Below, piece by piece: positions 8,451 to 18,098 of a stretch of 64,000 bases of DNA. The notes under the pieces were generated by a model. It saw only the letters and a program-made list of their open reading frames with translations, had not been told where the DNA came from and did no database searches. The number at the start of each line of letters is the position of its first letter. Within the stretch, counting starts at the first letter, position 1. Made by a program: the position numbers and the translations under genes. Source of the DNA: Chloroflexota bacterium (GTDB taxonomy: Bacteria; Chloroflexota; Limnocylindria; P2-11E); NCBI GenBank assembly GCA_027310565.1, contig DAIDAP010000037.1, forward strand, positions 186,001 through 250,000. The letters run 5' to 3'.

Positions 8451-9805
8451 CAGACCGTGGCCGGCGCGCCCCGCGCGCGCGCCTCGGCCGGGCGCTCCTC
8501 GACGCCGTACAGACGGCGCTGGCGCAGCGAGGGGATCTCGATGGCGCCGCGCAGCAGCATCTGCGTCACGATGACCGCGGTGAAGAACGACACCGCGACG
8601 CCGATGCTGAGCGTGAGCGCGAAGCCCTTCACCGTGCCGGTGCCGAACCAGAAGAGGATGACGGCGGTGAGGATCGTGGCGAGGTTGGAGTAGAAGATGG
8701 AGGGGAGGGCGCGCCTGCGCCCCTCCTCGACGGCCGCGCGCAGCGACTTGCCCGAGCGGAGCTCCTCCTTGAGGCGCTCGAACGTAAGGACGTTCGCGTC
8801 GACGGCCATCCCGATCGACAGGATGAAGCCCGCGACGCCGGCGAGCGTGAGCGTCACGGGGACGAGCCGGAAGATCGCGTACGTGAGCGTGGTGTAGTAG
8901 AAGAGCGCGAGCACCGCGATGACGCCGGGCAGGCGGTAGTACGCGACCATGAAGAAGACGACGAGCAGCAGGCCGATGGCGCCGGCGACGAGGCTGCGGT
9001 CCACCGACTGGCGGCCGAGCGTCGGCTCCACCCGCGAGGACTGGATGACCTCGAGCGGGACGGGCAGCGCACCGGAGTTCAGCAGGAGCGACAGCTCCTT
9101 GGCCGACTGCGTCGTGAAGTTGCCCGAGATGACCCCGGAGCCCGAGGTGAAGACGACCTGGATGACCGGCGCGGAGATCTCCTTGCCGTCGAGGGTGATC
9201 TCGACCGGCTGGCCCACGTACTGCTTCGACAGGTCCTGCCAGCGCTGCGCGTCCTGGCCGGTGAACTCGAAGTTCACCACCGGCTCGGTGCCGCTCTGGA
9301 ACGTGACGAACGTCGGCTTCAGGTTCGCGCCGGTGAGCGGCGGCTCGAGCGACTTGTACGTTCCGGCCTTCGCCGGGTCGGGCACCTTGATCTCGAGGAA
9401 GGCCTGCTGCGTGACGACGCTGTTCGCCTGCTGGATGTCCGACACGCCGGGGAGCTGGACGAGCACCTTGTCCGCGCCGAGGCCCTGGATGACCGGCTCG
9501 GACACGCCCAGGCCGTTGATCCGCCGCTCGATGACGCGGATCGCCTGCGTCTGCAGGTCGGCCTGCGGCGTCGTCGTGCCCGTGGGAAGCTTCTCGGTCT
9601 GCATCCGCAGGATGAGCTGCGTCCCGCCCTGCAGGTCCAGCCCGAGGCGCGTCTTGATCTCCTCGTTGATCTTGAGGTCGCCGATGTTGATGCAGACGCC
9701 GGGGCAGCTGGGCGGGAACGGGAACGAGATCTGGTGCTTCGGGATGTCCACGAAGACCGCGAGCACGACGATGATCCCGACGAGCCAGGGACCGAGACGA
9801 CCCAA
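8450..9805 (-). CDS. secD: protein translocase subunit SecD
   Basis: 451 aa; LGLDLQGGTQLIL, AVDANVLTFERLKEE; stop overlaps secF start. Confidence 0.95.
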   Translation of the reverse strand: MGRLGPWLVGIIVVLAVFVDIPKHQISFPFPPSCPGVCINIGDLKINEEIKTRLGLDLQGGTQLILRMQTEKLPTGTTTPQADLQTQAIRVIERRINGLGVSEPVIQGLGADKVLVQLPGVSDIQQANSVVTQQAFLEIKVPDPAKAGTYKSLEPPLTGANLKPTFVTFQSGTEPVVNFEFTGQDAQRWQDLSKQYVGQPVEITLDGKEISAPVIQVVFTSGSGVISGNFTTQSAKELSLLLNSGALPVPLEVIQSSRVEPTLGRQSVDRSLVAGAIGLLLVVFFMVAYYRLPGVIAVLALFYYTTLTYAIFRLVPVTLTLAGVAGFILSIGMAVDANVLTFERLKEELRSGKSLRAAVEEGRRRALPSIFYSNLATILTAVILFWFGTGTVKGFALTLSIGVAVSFFTAVIVTQMLLRGAIEIPSLRQRRLYGVEERPAEARARGAPATV

Positions 9806-9828
9806 GAGCGGCGTTCCCCTTCCGGCGT

Positions 9829-9852
9829 GAAAAGAGCGCCCCCAGGGCGCTC
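9829..9852 (-). terminator. intrinsic terminator between tat gene and secD
   Basis: Minus strand reads GAGCGCCC-TGG-GGGCGCTC followed by TTTTC: 8-bp stem, 3-nt loop, T-run. Confidence 0.75.
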
Positions 9853-9883
9853 GTCATCCCCGAGTATAGGTGCGCGGCCCGGT

Positions 9884-10183
9884 TCAGGTATCGCGAAGCC
9901 GCTCGCGCGCCTCCCGCATCTCCCGCTCGAACGCCGTCTCGCCCGGCGGACCGGCGGGCGCGCCCGTGCCGGCGGCGTCGCTCGGCGGCGTCGGCGGCTT
10001 CGCCGAACGCTCCAGGTACCGGTCGGCGCTGAGGAACTCCTCGCGCAGCTCGTCCGACGTCCGGCGGAGCTCGCCGACGGTGCGCCCGATGTCGCGCGCG
10101 ATCTGCGGGAGCCGCTCGGGTCCGAGCACCAGCAGCGCCAAGAGGAGGATGAGGCCGAGCTCTTCGGGCCCGATGCCGAACAT
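9884..10183 (-). CDS. Sec-independent translocase TatA/TatB family
   Basis: MFGIGPEELGLILLLALLVLGPERLPQIARDIGRTVGELRR: TM followed by amphipathic helix. Confidence 0.9.
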   Translation of the reverse strand: MFGIGPEELGLILLLALLVLGPERLPQIARDIGRTVGELRRTSDELREEFLSADRYLERSAKPPTPPSDAAGTGAPAGPPGETAFEREMREARERLRDT

Positions 10184-11001
10184 CAGCGCGCGCCCACGAC
10201 CCTCGCGGCGTTCGCGGCCTCCCGCAGCGCGCGGGCCGCCGCAGCGGCGGCCCGCTCGAAATCCGCGCCCCGCGACGCGTAGAGGATCGATCGCGACGCC
10301 GCCGGCAGCACACCCGCGCCGCGCGCGTCGAGCGCCGCCCGCAGCGCCGTCGCGACGTCGCCCCCCTGTGCCCCCACGCCCGGCATGAGGAACAGCCGAT
10401 CCGGCGCGATACGCCGGAGCTGCACCGCCTCCTCGGGGTACGTGGCGCCGACGACGAAGCCGCACGCCTGCGCGGGGAACGCGCGCACGCACGACTCGAC
10501 GACGTGCTGGTAGACCGGCCGGCCCTCCGAGACGAGGTCCTGGAGGTCGCCCGCGCCCGGGTTGCTCGTCCGAGCGAGCACGAACGCGTAACGGCCGCCG
10601 CGGCAGAACGGCTCGATCGCGTCGAGCCCGACGTACGGCGCGACCGTCACGGCGTCGGCGCGGAACGCCGTGAAGAGGGCGTCGGCGTAGGCGACCGCGG
10701 TGTTTGGCACGTCGCCGCGCTTGGCGTCGAGGATCACCGGGATGTCGTCGGGGATGGCCTGGAGGACGAGGCCGAGGACGTCGAACGCCGCGCTGCCGTA
10801 GCGCTCGTAGAACGCGAGGTTCGGCTTGTAGGCGCAGACCTGGTCGCTCGTGGCGCGGACGATCCGGCGCAGGAACCGCAGCGCCGCCTGGGGCCCGCGA
10901 CCGAGAGAGTCCGGTATGAGAGCGGGCTCGGGATCGAGGCCGACGCACACGATGCTGTCCCGCGCTCGCGATGCGGCCGCGAGCTTGCTCAGGAACGACA
11001 C
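10183..11001 (-). CDS. pyrF: orotidine 5'-phosphate decarboxylase
   Basis: DSIVCVGLDPEP, VILDAKRGDVPNTA, VAPYVGLDAIEPF, LMPGVGAQGGD; GTG start estimated. Confidence 0.93.
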   Translation of the reverse strand: MSFLSKLAAASRARDSIVCVGLDPEPALIPDSLGRGPQAALRFLRRIVRATSDQVCAYKPNLAFYERYGSAAFDVLGLVLQAIPDDIPVILDAKRGDVPNTAVAYADALFTAFRADAVTVAPYVGLDAIEPFCRGGRYAFVLARTSNPGAGDLQDLVSEGRPVYQHVVESCVRAFPAQACGFVVGATYPEEAVQLRRIAPDRLFLMPGVGAQGGDVATALRAALDARGAGVLPAASRSILYASRGADFERAAAAAARALREAANAARVVGAR

Positions 11002-11007
11002 GTCGCA

Positions 11008-11020
11008 CCGTATGATACGG
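11008..11020. promoter_or_regulatory. perfect palindrome CCGTAT-G-ATACGG in the pyrF/phnD divergent gap; candidate shared -10 or operator
   Basis: Reads TATGAT on plus and TATCAT on minus; phnD has an AAGGAGGGG Shine-Dalgarno at 11036-11044. Confidence 0.45.
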
Positions 11021-11053
11021 ACGCTTCCAGAATCGAAGGAGGGGACACGACCC

Positions 11054-12067
11054 ATGCGTATCGCCGTGCGCGGTCCCGTCGTGATCGCGCTCGCCCTGGG
11101 GCTCGTCATCACCGCCTGTTCGGGCGGGACGACGACTCCCTCACCCGCCGGCAGCGCGGCCGCCACCGCGACCGCGAAACCCACGGATCGACTCGGATCG
11201 TTCAACCGCCCGATCGTGCTCGCGTTCACCCCGTCGCAGGACCTCGCGCGCGTCACCGCGAGCGGCAACAAGATCAAGGCATCCCTCGAGAAGGCGACCG
11301 CCCTTTCGTGGAAGGTCTCGGTGCCGACGAGCTACGCCGCCGTCATCGAGGGCATGTGTGCCGGGTCGATCGACATCGCCTTCCTCGCGCCGCTCATGAT
11401 GGTCCTCGCCGGCGACAAGGGCTGCGCGACGCCGTTCCTCGCGGCGCTGCGCAAGGACGACACGGGCAAGCTCGCCACCACGTACCAGTCGCAGATCATC
11501 GTGCGAGCGGACAGCGGCATCACCGACATCAGCGGCCTGAAGGGCAAGAAGTTCGCCTTCACCGACGCCGTCTCGACCTCCGGCTACCTCTTCCCCACGC
11601 TGCTCGTGAAGGACAAGACCGGCCAGGACCCCAAGGCGTTCTTCAGCAGCACGGTGTTCGCGGGCGGCCACGACAAGGCCGTCCTCGCCGTGTACCAGGG
11701 GACCGTCGACGGCGCGGCCTCGTTCATCGACGCCCGCACGCTCGCCGGCATGCCCGCCGACATCATGGAGAAGACCAAGCGCATCGCGACCGCGGGCCCG
11801 ATCCCGAATGACGGGGCGGCGTACCGCAAGGGCTTCCCGGACGACGTCCGCGCGCAGATCCAGAAGGCGCTCGAGGACTACTCGAAGACCACGGACGGCG
11901 CCGCGACCTTCAAGGCGCTGTACAGCTGGGACGGCATGCAGAGCGTCGACACCTCGTTCTACGATCCGGTCCGGAACGCGGCCAAGCTCGCCGGCCTCGA
12001 CATCCAGCAGGAGGCGAACAAGACCGCGCCGCCGACACCCTCGCCCAAGCCAAGCGCTTCCGGCTAG
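11054..12067 (+). CDS. phnD: phosphonate/phosphate-type ABC transporter substrate-binding lipoprotein (PhnD/PtxB family)
   Basis: Lipobox ITAC; Pro/Ser/Thr linker; PSQDLARVTASGNKIKASLEKATALSWKVSVPTSYAAVIEGMCAGSIDIAFLAP; followed by ATPase and permease genes. Confidence 0.85.
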   Translation: MRIAVRGPVVIALALGLVITACSGGTTTPSPAGSAAATATAKPTDRLGSFNRPIVLAFTPSQDLARVTASGNKIKASLEKATALSWKVSVPTSYAAVIEGMCAGSIDIAFLAPLMMVLAGDKGCATPFLAALRKDDTGKLATTYQSQIIVRADSGITDISGLKGKKFAFTDAVSTSGYLFPTLLVKDKTGQDPKAFFSSTVFAGGHDKAVLAVYQGTVDGAASFIDARTLAGMPADIMEKTKRIATAGPIPNDGAAYRKGFPDDVRAQIQKALEDYSKTTDGAATFKALYSWDGMQSVDTSFYDPVRNAAKLAGLDIQQEANKTAPPTPSPKPSASG

Positions 12068-12092
12068 CACGGAGCGCACGACCAGACGCGAC

Positions 12093-12122
12093 GAACGGCC
12101 GCTCCGCGAGGGGCGGCCGTTC
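12093..12122 (+). terminator. strong hairpin between phnD and phnC (attenuator or terminator-like)
   Basis: GAACGGCCGC-TCCGCGAGGG-GCGGCCGTTC, 10-bp stem, followed by TTCCTCTT. Confidence 0.55.
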
Positions 12123-12146
12123 TTCCTCTTCGCTATCCTGCCGCCA

Positions 12147-13001
12147 GTGCCGCCGCTCCTCTCCCTCGAGCACATCGTGAAGGTCTATCCGGGCGGGACG
12201 CGGGCCCTCGACGACGTGAGCCTCCAGGTCGAGCGCGGCGAGTTCGTCGTGCTCATCGGCCTCTCCGGATCGGGCAAGTCGACGCTCCTGCGCTGCATCA
12301 ACCGGCTCGTCGAGCCGACCTCCGGTCGCGTCGTGTTCGACCGCACCGACGTCACCGCGGCGCGCGGCGCTGAGCTGCGGCGCATCCGGCGGCGGATGGG
12401 GATGATCTTCCAGCAGTTCAATCTCGTGCGCCGCTCGTCGGTGCTGCACAACGCGCTCGCCGGACGCCTCGGCTACCAGCCGCTGTGGCGCACGCTCGCC
12501 GGCCGGCCCTCCCGCGTCGACCTCGAGCTGGCGTTCGCCAACCTCGAGCGCGTCGGCATCCTCGGCAAGGCGTTCTCGCGCGCCGACGCGCTCTCGGGCG
12601 GCCAGCAGCAGCGTGTGGGGATCGCGCGCGCGCTCATGCAGCGTCCGGACCTCATGCTCGCCGACGAGCCCGTCGCGAGCCTGGATCCCGCGACGAGCCA
12701 CTCGGTCATGCGCTACCTCGAGGAGATCAACCACGCCGACGGCATCACCGTGATCTGCTCGCTGCATTTCCTCTCGCTCGCGCGCCGCTACGGCACGCGG
12801 GTCGTCGCCCTCAAGGGGGGTCGCGTCGCGTACGACGGCCCGCCCGCGGGCATCGACGACGGCCGCTTCCGCGAGATCTACGGCGAAGACGCCGTCGAGG
12901 TCGAGATCGGTCCCGGCCAGGACGCGCCCCTTCTCGCCAAGGTGCCGACCGGCGCGGAGGCGAGCGCCGCCGAGCACCTCATCGACATCCCCGACCGATG
13001 A
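12147..13001 (+). CDS. phnC: phosphonate ABC transporter ATP-binding protein
   Basis: Walker [45 protein letters not shown] start. Confidence 0.92.
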   Translation: MPPLLSLEHIVKVYPGGTRALDDVSLQVERGEFVVLIGLSGSGKSTLLRCINRLVEPTSGRVVFDRTDVTAARGAELRRIRRRMGMIFQQFNLVRRSSVLHNALAGRLGYQPLWRTLAGRPSRVDLELAFANLERVGILGKAFSRADALSGGQQQRVGIARALMQRPDLMLADEPVASLDPATSHSVMRYLEEINHADGITVICSLHFLSLARRYGTRVVALKGGRVAYDGPPAGIDDGRFREIYGEDAVEVEIGPGQDAPLLAKVPTGAEASAAEHLIDIPDR

Positions 13002-13855
13002 GCGCGAAGTACTTCACCGCCCGCGGCCTCCCGGTCCCCGCCGAGCTCGGCCCGGCGTGGCGCACGAGCTGGCGCAGGTGGACCGCGATCGCCGCGACCC
13101 TCGCGGTCCTCGCCGTCGGCGTGCGGATCACGGACATCGACACGAGCCGCGCGAACCCCGAGTACGCCGCCCAGATCGTCTTCGGCCAGCTCTTCCGGCC
13201 CGACTGGAACGCCCTGTTCTCGATGGAGGACGTCGAGTCCGTCTGGGACACCGGGCTCGGGCTGATGGTCGTGACGATCATGCTCGCCGTCGTCGCCACG
13301 GCCGCCTCGATCGTCCTCGCGCTCCCCTTCTCGTTCCTCGGCGCGCGGAACATCATGTCCGGCCATCCGGTCTCGCTCGCCGTGTACTCGGCCGTCCGCC
13401 TGCTCTTCACGATCATCCGCTCGATCGACATCCTCATCGTCGGCATCATCGGCGTGATCCTGTTCAGCATCGGGAACGCCGCGGGCGTCTTCGCCATCGG
13501 CTTCCACAACGTGGGGGTGCTCGGGAAGCTCTACTCCGAGGCGATCGAGAACATCGACCAGGGACCCATCGAGGCGGTCACCGCGACGGGCGCGAACCGG
13601 CTCCAGGTGATCTGGACGGCGGTCCTCCCGCAGATCGTGACGCCGTTCATCGCGCTCACGATCTATCGGCTCGACGCGAACGTCCGCTTCGCGCCGATCC
13701 TGGGGTTCGTCGGCGCCGGCGGCATCGGCCTCGTCCTGTTCCAGAACCTACAGCTGCTCCGCTACCCACAGGCGGGAGCGATCATCCTCGCCATCGTGAT
13801 CACCGTCGCGGCCATGGACTTCTTCTCGGCCCAGATCCGCAAGCGACTGCTCTAG
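12998..13855 (+). CDS. phnE: phosphonate ABC transporter permease
   Basis: EAL-like loop EAVTATGANRLQVIWTAVLPQI; multiple TM; ATGA overlap with phnC. Confidence 0.92.
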   Translation: MSAKYFTARGLPVPAELGPAWRTSWRRWTAIAATLAVLAVGVRITDIDTSRANPEYAAQIVFGQLFRPDWNALFSMEDVESVWDTGLGLMVVTIMLAVVATAASIVLALPFSFLGARNIMSGHPVSLAVYSAVRLLFTIIRSIDILIVGIIGVILFSIGNAAGVFAIGFHNVGVLGKLYSEAIENIDQGPIEAVTATGANRLQVIWTAVLPQIVTPFIALTIYRLDANVRFAPILGFVGAGGIGLVLFQNLQLLRYPQAGAIILAIVITVAAMDFFSAQIRKRLL

Positions 13856-13889
13856 CGCCGCGCGCCGCAGCTCACGGTGCGGTACGCCG

Positions 13890-14936
13890 CTACCCGCCCC
13901 ACGACGGCCGGCTCTCGCCGTCGACGCCCTCGCCCCCCGTCAGCTTCACCGCGGCGGCGGGCGGCCCGCCCGTGGTCAGCGCCGTGCCGAGGTCCATCGC
14001 GTAGAGGTCGATCACGCCGCCCGCCTCGCGCAGGAACGCGAGCCTGGTCCCGTCGGGCGAGAACACGCCGCCCCAGCTCTTGCCGTCGGCGGTGAGGGCG
14101 ACGTCGCGGCCGGTCCGGAGCTCGACGGCATGGATGTCGTTCCCGCCGGCGGGGAGGCGCAGCGTGTAGGTGAGCCACGCGCCGTCCGGCGAGAACGACG
14201 GACGGTACGGCTCGCCCGCCGCGGTGATCACGAGCGGATCGGCGCGCGAGCCGTCCGCGGCGACGAGGAGGAGCCGCGGGACGCCGAGCGTGTACGAGGT
14301 CACGGCGATGGTCTTCCCGTCGGGCGACCACGCCGGATCGGCGAGGTTCGAGCCCTGCGAGAGCAGCGCCACGCGCGTCCCGCGCTGCGCGTCGTACACC
14401 TCCAGGTCCGCCGCGAGGTTCACGGTGCCGATCACGGCGAGGCGCTTGCCGTCGGGCGCGAGCGCCGGTCCGTCCTCGAAGGCGACGACGTGGAACCCGT
14501 TGGCCGCCCGCTGCCGCAGGCCGCTCAGGATGACCCGCTCCGCGCCGGTCGCCACCGTGCGGCCGACGACGTCGCCGTATCCGAGGATCGCGTCCACCAC
14601 CTGGCCGTCGGCCAGGCGCTTGCCGTCGATGGACCCGCGCCGGACGAAGAGCAGCGTCCGGCCGTCCGCCGACAGGTTCGGCTGCGAGCTGCGGCCGTCG
14701 GCGCTCACGTTCGAGTAGCGCCCGTCGCGCAGCAGGTAGACGTCGCCGCGAAGCGCGAACGCGATGGTGCCGGGCAGCCGCGGCGCGGCGACCTCGGTGT
14801 TCACCGGCTTCGACGGGGTCGGCCGCGGCGTGCCCGCGGGCACGAGCAGCGGCGCGACGCGAGCGCCGAGCACGCCGTAGCCGATGACGAGGACCACCGC
14901 GATGACGCCGAAGACGAGCTCGCGCCGGCGCCTCAC
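13890..14936 (-). CDS. TolB-like/PD40 beta-propeller protein with N-terminal TM
   Basis: Repeated APDGKRLAV, SPDGKTIAV, SPDGAWLTY, SPDGTRLAF motifs. Confidence 0.85.
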   Translation of the reverse strand: MRRRRELVFGVIAVVLVIGYGVLGARVAPLLVPAGTPRPTPSKPVNTEVAAPRLPGTIAFALRGDVYLLRDGRYSNVSADGRSSQPNLSADGRTLLFVRRGSIDGKRLADGQVVDAILGYGDVVGRTVATGAERVILSGLRQRAANGFHVVAFEDGPALAPDGKRLAVIGTVNLAADLEVYDAQRGTRVALLSQGSNLADPAWSPDGKTIAVTSYTLGVPRLLLVAADGSRADPLVITAAGEPYRPSFSPDGAWLTYTLRLPAGGNDIHAVELRTGRDVALTADGKSWGGVFSPDGTRLAFLREAGGVIDLYAMDLGTALTTGGPPAAAVKLTGGEGVDGESRPSWGG

Positions 14937-15586
14937 GACGATTCGACCCGAACGGCGACCCGCTCGACCTCGCTCGCGAGGTCCGGCCCGTTCCGCAGCT
15001 CGACGTACGCCGGCGGCGGCTCGAATCCGGCGGCGCGCATCCGCTCGTACACCGCGACGTCGGCGTCACTGCGGTCTCCGGCGGCGCGAACGCGCACGCG
15101 CCGGGCGAGCCGGGCGCGCGTGTCGGCGTCGTCGGCGCTCACCAGCACGTGCAGGAGCGGCACGCTCCGTGCGCGCGCGGCCGCTTCGGCCGGCGCGCGG
15201 TACCGGGCGCGCAGATGCGTCGCGTCGAGCACGACGGTGTGGCCGGCACCGAGCAGGTCGTCCACGAGCGCCTGCGCGACGCCGAACACGGCCGCGTTCT
15301 CGTCGGCCGAGTACGACGGGGCGATGAACAGCCGGCTGCGGATGTGGTCGGTGGCGACGTGCGCCGCGCCCAGCCGCGCGGCCAGCAGGCGCGCGCAGTG
15401 CGTCTTCCCCACCCCAGGGAAGCCCATGAGCATGACCAGCGCGGGACGACCGCTCGGGACCGCCGGGACGCCCAGCTCCCCGCGGAGCTGGGCCGCGAGC
15501 GCGAGCCGATCCGCCGACAGGGCGTCCGTCTGCGCGCGGAGGCCCGCGCGCGAGGAGCGTGCGCCCGGCAGGCGCGCGCGGGTCAC
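14933..15586 (-). CDS. P-loop kinase/AAA-type ATPase of the zeta-toxin-like kinase fold
   Basis: MLMGFPGVGKTHCARLLAARL, VVLDATHLRARYR. Confidence 0.75.
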   Translation of the reverse strand: MTRARLPGARSSRAGLRAQTDALSADRLALAAQLRGELGVPAVPSGRPALVMLMGFPGVGKTHCARLLAARLGAAHVATDHIRSRLFIAPSYSADENAAVFGVAQALVDDLLGAGHTVVLDATHLRARYRAPAEAAARARSVPLLHVLVSADDADTRARLARRVRVRAAGDRSDADVAVYERMRAAGFEPPPAYVELRNGPDLASEVERVAVRVESS

Positions 15587-17082
15587 GCGGCGAAGCCCGC
15601 ATCGCGCAGCGCGTCGCGCGCCGCGCCGGCCTCGTCCCAGGGGAGCTTCTCCTCGCCGACGATGATCGAGCCCTCGTGGCCCTTTCCCGCGAGGAGCACC
15701 GTGTCGCCCGGCCGTGCGCGGCGGATCGCCTCGCGGACGGCCTGGGCACGGTCGTCGATCACCAGGTAGTCCGACCCGGAGCGCTTGCCCGCGCCGATCG
15801 CGCCGGCCTCGATCTCGCGCAGGATGCTCGCCCGATCCTCCAGCCGGGGGTCCTCCTGGGTGATGACGAAGAGGTCCGCGTAGCGCGCGGCGACCTCGGC
15901 CAGACGCGGGCGCTTCGCGCGATCGCGCTCGCCGGCGCTGCCGAACACGGCCAGCAGGCGGCCGCGTGTCAGCGGGCGCAGCAGCGCGAGCACCTTGTCG
16001 AGCGACTCCGGGGTGTGCGCGTAGTCCACGATCACCGTGAACGGCTGCCCGGCGTCGACGCGCTCCATGCGGCCGCGCACCGGCCGGGCGCGCTCGAGCG
16101 CGGTCTTCACCGTCGCGAGCGGGACGCCCGCCGCGACGCCGGCCCCGGCGGCGGCGAGCGCGTTCTGCACGTTGAAGCGGCCCACCAGCGGCAGCGCGAC
16201 GTCCACCTGCTGCGAAGACGCGGTGATACGGACGCGCGAGCCGTTCGCGTCGGCCGCGGTGATCGCGCCCTGCACGTCGGCGAGCGCGTCGATCCCGTAG
16301 GTCAGCACGCGTGCGCCGTGCGCGCGGTCGGCGAGGTAGCGCCAGTGCGGGTCGTCGGAGTTGAGCACCGCGGTCTTCGCGACGCCCTTGTCGCTGCCGC
16401 GGCCGAGCATCTCGAACAGGATGCCCTTCGCCTCGAGGTACGCCTGCAGGGTGCCGTGGAAGTCGAGGTGCTCGGGCGACAGGTTGGTGAACACGGCGAC
16501 GTCGACGTCACAGCCGCGCAGCTTGCGGAGCGCGAGCGCGTGGCTCGTCGCCTCGAGCACGCCCCAGGTCCCGCCGGCGACGAGGAGCTCGGAGAAGAAC
16601 TCCTGCACCTCGACCGCCTCCTGCGTGCTCTGCCGCGTCTCGTTCGCCCAGGTGCGACCCGCGAGCTTGAAGTCCACGGTCGTCGCGAAGCCCGTCCGCT
16701 CGCCGGCCGCCTCGAGCACGTCGGAGACGAGGTGCACCGTCGTCGTCTTGCCGTCCGTCCCGGTCACGCCGACGACGCGCAGCCGCCGCGTCGGGTGGTC
16801 GTACAGCTCGGCCGCGAGGTCGGCGAGGGCGGCACGCGTGTCGGGCACGACGATCACCGGCGCGCCGGCCGCGAGCGCCCGCTCGGCGACGACGGCGACC
16901 GCGCCGCGACGCACCGCGTCCGCGGCGAAGTCGTGACCGTCGCGGTGGAAGCCCCGGATGGCGACGAACAGCGACCCGGGCGCCGCCGCCCGGGAGTCGT
17001 ACGCGAGCGCGCGCACCTCGACGGCGGCCGTGCCCTCCGGCACGCTCATCGCGCACGCGTCGAGGAGCGGACCGAGCTTCAC
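15583..17082 (-). CDS. murE: UDP-N-acetylmuramoyl-tripeptide synthetase MurE
   Basis: GVTGTDGKTTT, ATSHAL, NLSPEHLDFHGT, DYAHTPESL; substrate loop ITQEDPRLED; GTG start estimated. Confidence 0.92.
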   Translation of the reverse strand: MKLGPLLDACAMSVPEGTAAVEVRALAYDSRAAAPGSLFVAIRGFHRDGHDFAADAVRRGAVAVVAERALAAGAPVIVVPDTRAALADLAAELYDHPTRRLRVVGVTGTDGKTTTVHLVSDVLEAAGERTGFATTVDFKLAGRTWANETRQSTQEAVEVQEFFSELLVAGGTWGVLEATSHALALRKLRGCDVDVAVFTNLSPEHLDFHGTLQAYLEAKGILFEMLGRGSDKGVAKTAVLNSDDPHWRYLADRAHGARVLTYGIDALADVQGAITAADANGSRVRITASSQQVDVALPLVGRFNVQNALAAAGAGVAAGVPLATVKTALERARPVRGRMERVDAGQPFTVIVDYAHTPESLDKVLALLRPLTRGRLLAVFGSAGERDRAKRPRLAEVAARYADLFVITQEDPRLEDRASILREIEAGAIGAGKRSGSDYLVIDDRAQAVREAIRRARPGDTVLLAGKGHEGSIIVGEEKLPWDEAGAARDALRDAGFAA

Positions 17083-18098
17083 CGGCGCAGCCGGCCCGCG
17101 ACGCGCAGCGCCGTCGTGTACAGGGGCTCGGAGAGCAGGTACGCGCGGTAGAGGGCCTCCGAAGGCACGACGTCGTGGGCCCCGACCCAGCGGCGCACGG
17201 AGCCGCCGAAGCCGCGCTTGAACAGGTACGGGCCGTACATCGGATCGTCCTTTCGCTCCGTGTCCACCGGGATGCCGCCCAGGTCGAAGCGGCGCGCGCC
17301 CGCGCGCTTCGCGGCGAGGATGCAGTCCCAGAGGAGACCATACGCCGCGTACGAGCGGCGCCCCTCCTCGTTCGTGGCGCCGGTCTGGTAGAGCACGCGC
17401 TCCCCGCACCGCCACACGAGCGCACCGGCGACCGGGGTGCCCGCGAGGTACGCCATCCGCAGCGACGCGAAGCCCGCGTCGAGCAGCGCCCGCCACATCA
17501 CGCGGTAGTAGTCCCAGGTCCGCGTGATGAACCGCGCGCGCCGGCCGGTGAGCGCGTAGAGCTCGTAGAGGGAGCGCAGCGCGGCCTCGTCGCTCGCCTC
17601 GCGCACCTCGACGGCGCGCTTGCCGGCCTGCCGCACGCTCCAGCGCGTGTCCTTCTCCATCCCCGCGAGGAGCGCGTCCTCGTCCGGCTCGAGCGACAGC
17701 TCGAGCGTCGCGAGCACGGGCTGCACGTCCTGCACGGAGCGCCGGTAGCCCGCGTCGCGCAGCGGCGCCGCCGCGAGCTCGGGCGAGAGCTCGGGATCGA
17801 CCTTCAGGAAGACGGCGCGCCGCTCGCGCGCCAGCGCGGCGAGCGCGTCGAGCGCGCGCCGGAGTCCGGCGGCGTCGTCGGGGGCGACGATCGGCCCGCG
17901 CGGCGCGTAGGCGATGGGGCGTCCGGGGAGCGCGTCGCGCCACAGCACGAGCGCGAGCGGCAGCGGATCGCCGACGCGCACGAACTCCGGCCGCCAGCCC
18001 TGCGCCTCGCGCACGCGGGCCCACGCGCTCGACTGGAGCACGTGGCCCCACGGCGAGCGCGCCGCGGCGTCGTCCCAGCCGCTCGGCGCAGTCGCCAT
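17079..18098 (-). CDS. FemAB/FemX-like peptidoglycan bridge aminoacyltransferase
   Basis: YAPRGPIVA, GMEKDTRWSVRQAGK, YAAYGLLWDCILAAKRAGARRFDLGGI...FKRGFGG. Confidence 0.85.
   Translation of the reverse strand: MATAPSGWDDAAARSPWGHVLQSSAWARVREAQGWRPEFVRVGDPLPLALVLWRDALPGRPIAYAPRGPIVAPDDAAGLRRALDALAALARERRAVFLKVDPELSPELAAAPLRDAGYRRSVQDVQPVLATLELSLEPDEDALLAGMEKDTRWSVRQAGKRAVEVREASDEAALRSLYELYALTGRRARFITRTWDYYRVMWRALLDAGFASLRMAYLAGTPVAGALVWRCGERVLYQTGATNEEGRRSYAAYGLLWDCILAAKRAGARRFDLGGIPVDTERKDDPMYGPYLFKRGFGGSVRRWVGAHDVVPSEALYRAYLLSEPLYTTALRVAGRLRR

Noticed and set aside
14933-15586. Zeta toxin / toxin-antitoxin system
   Set aside because: P-loop kinase motifs only; no antitoxin partner adjacent and embedded in a housekeeping-like operon, so called simply as a P-loop kinase.
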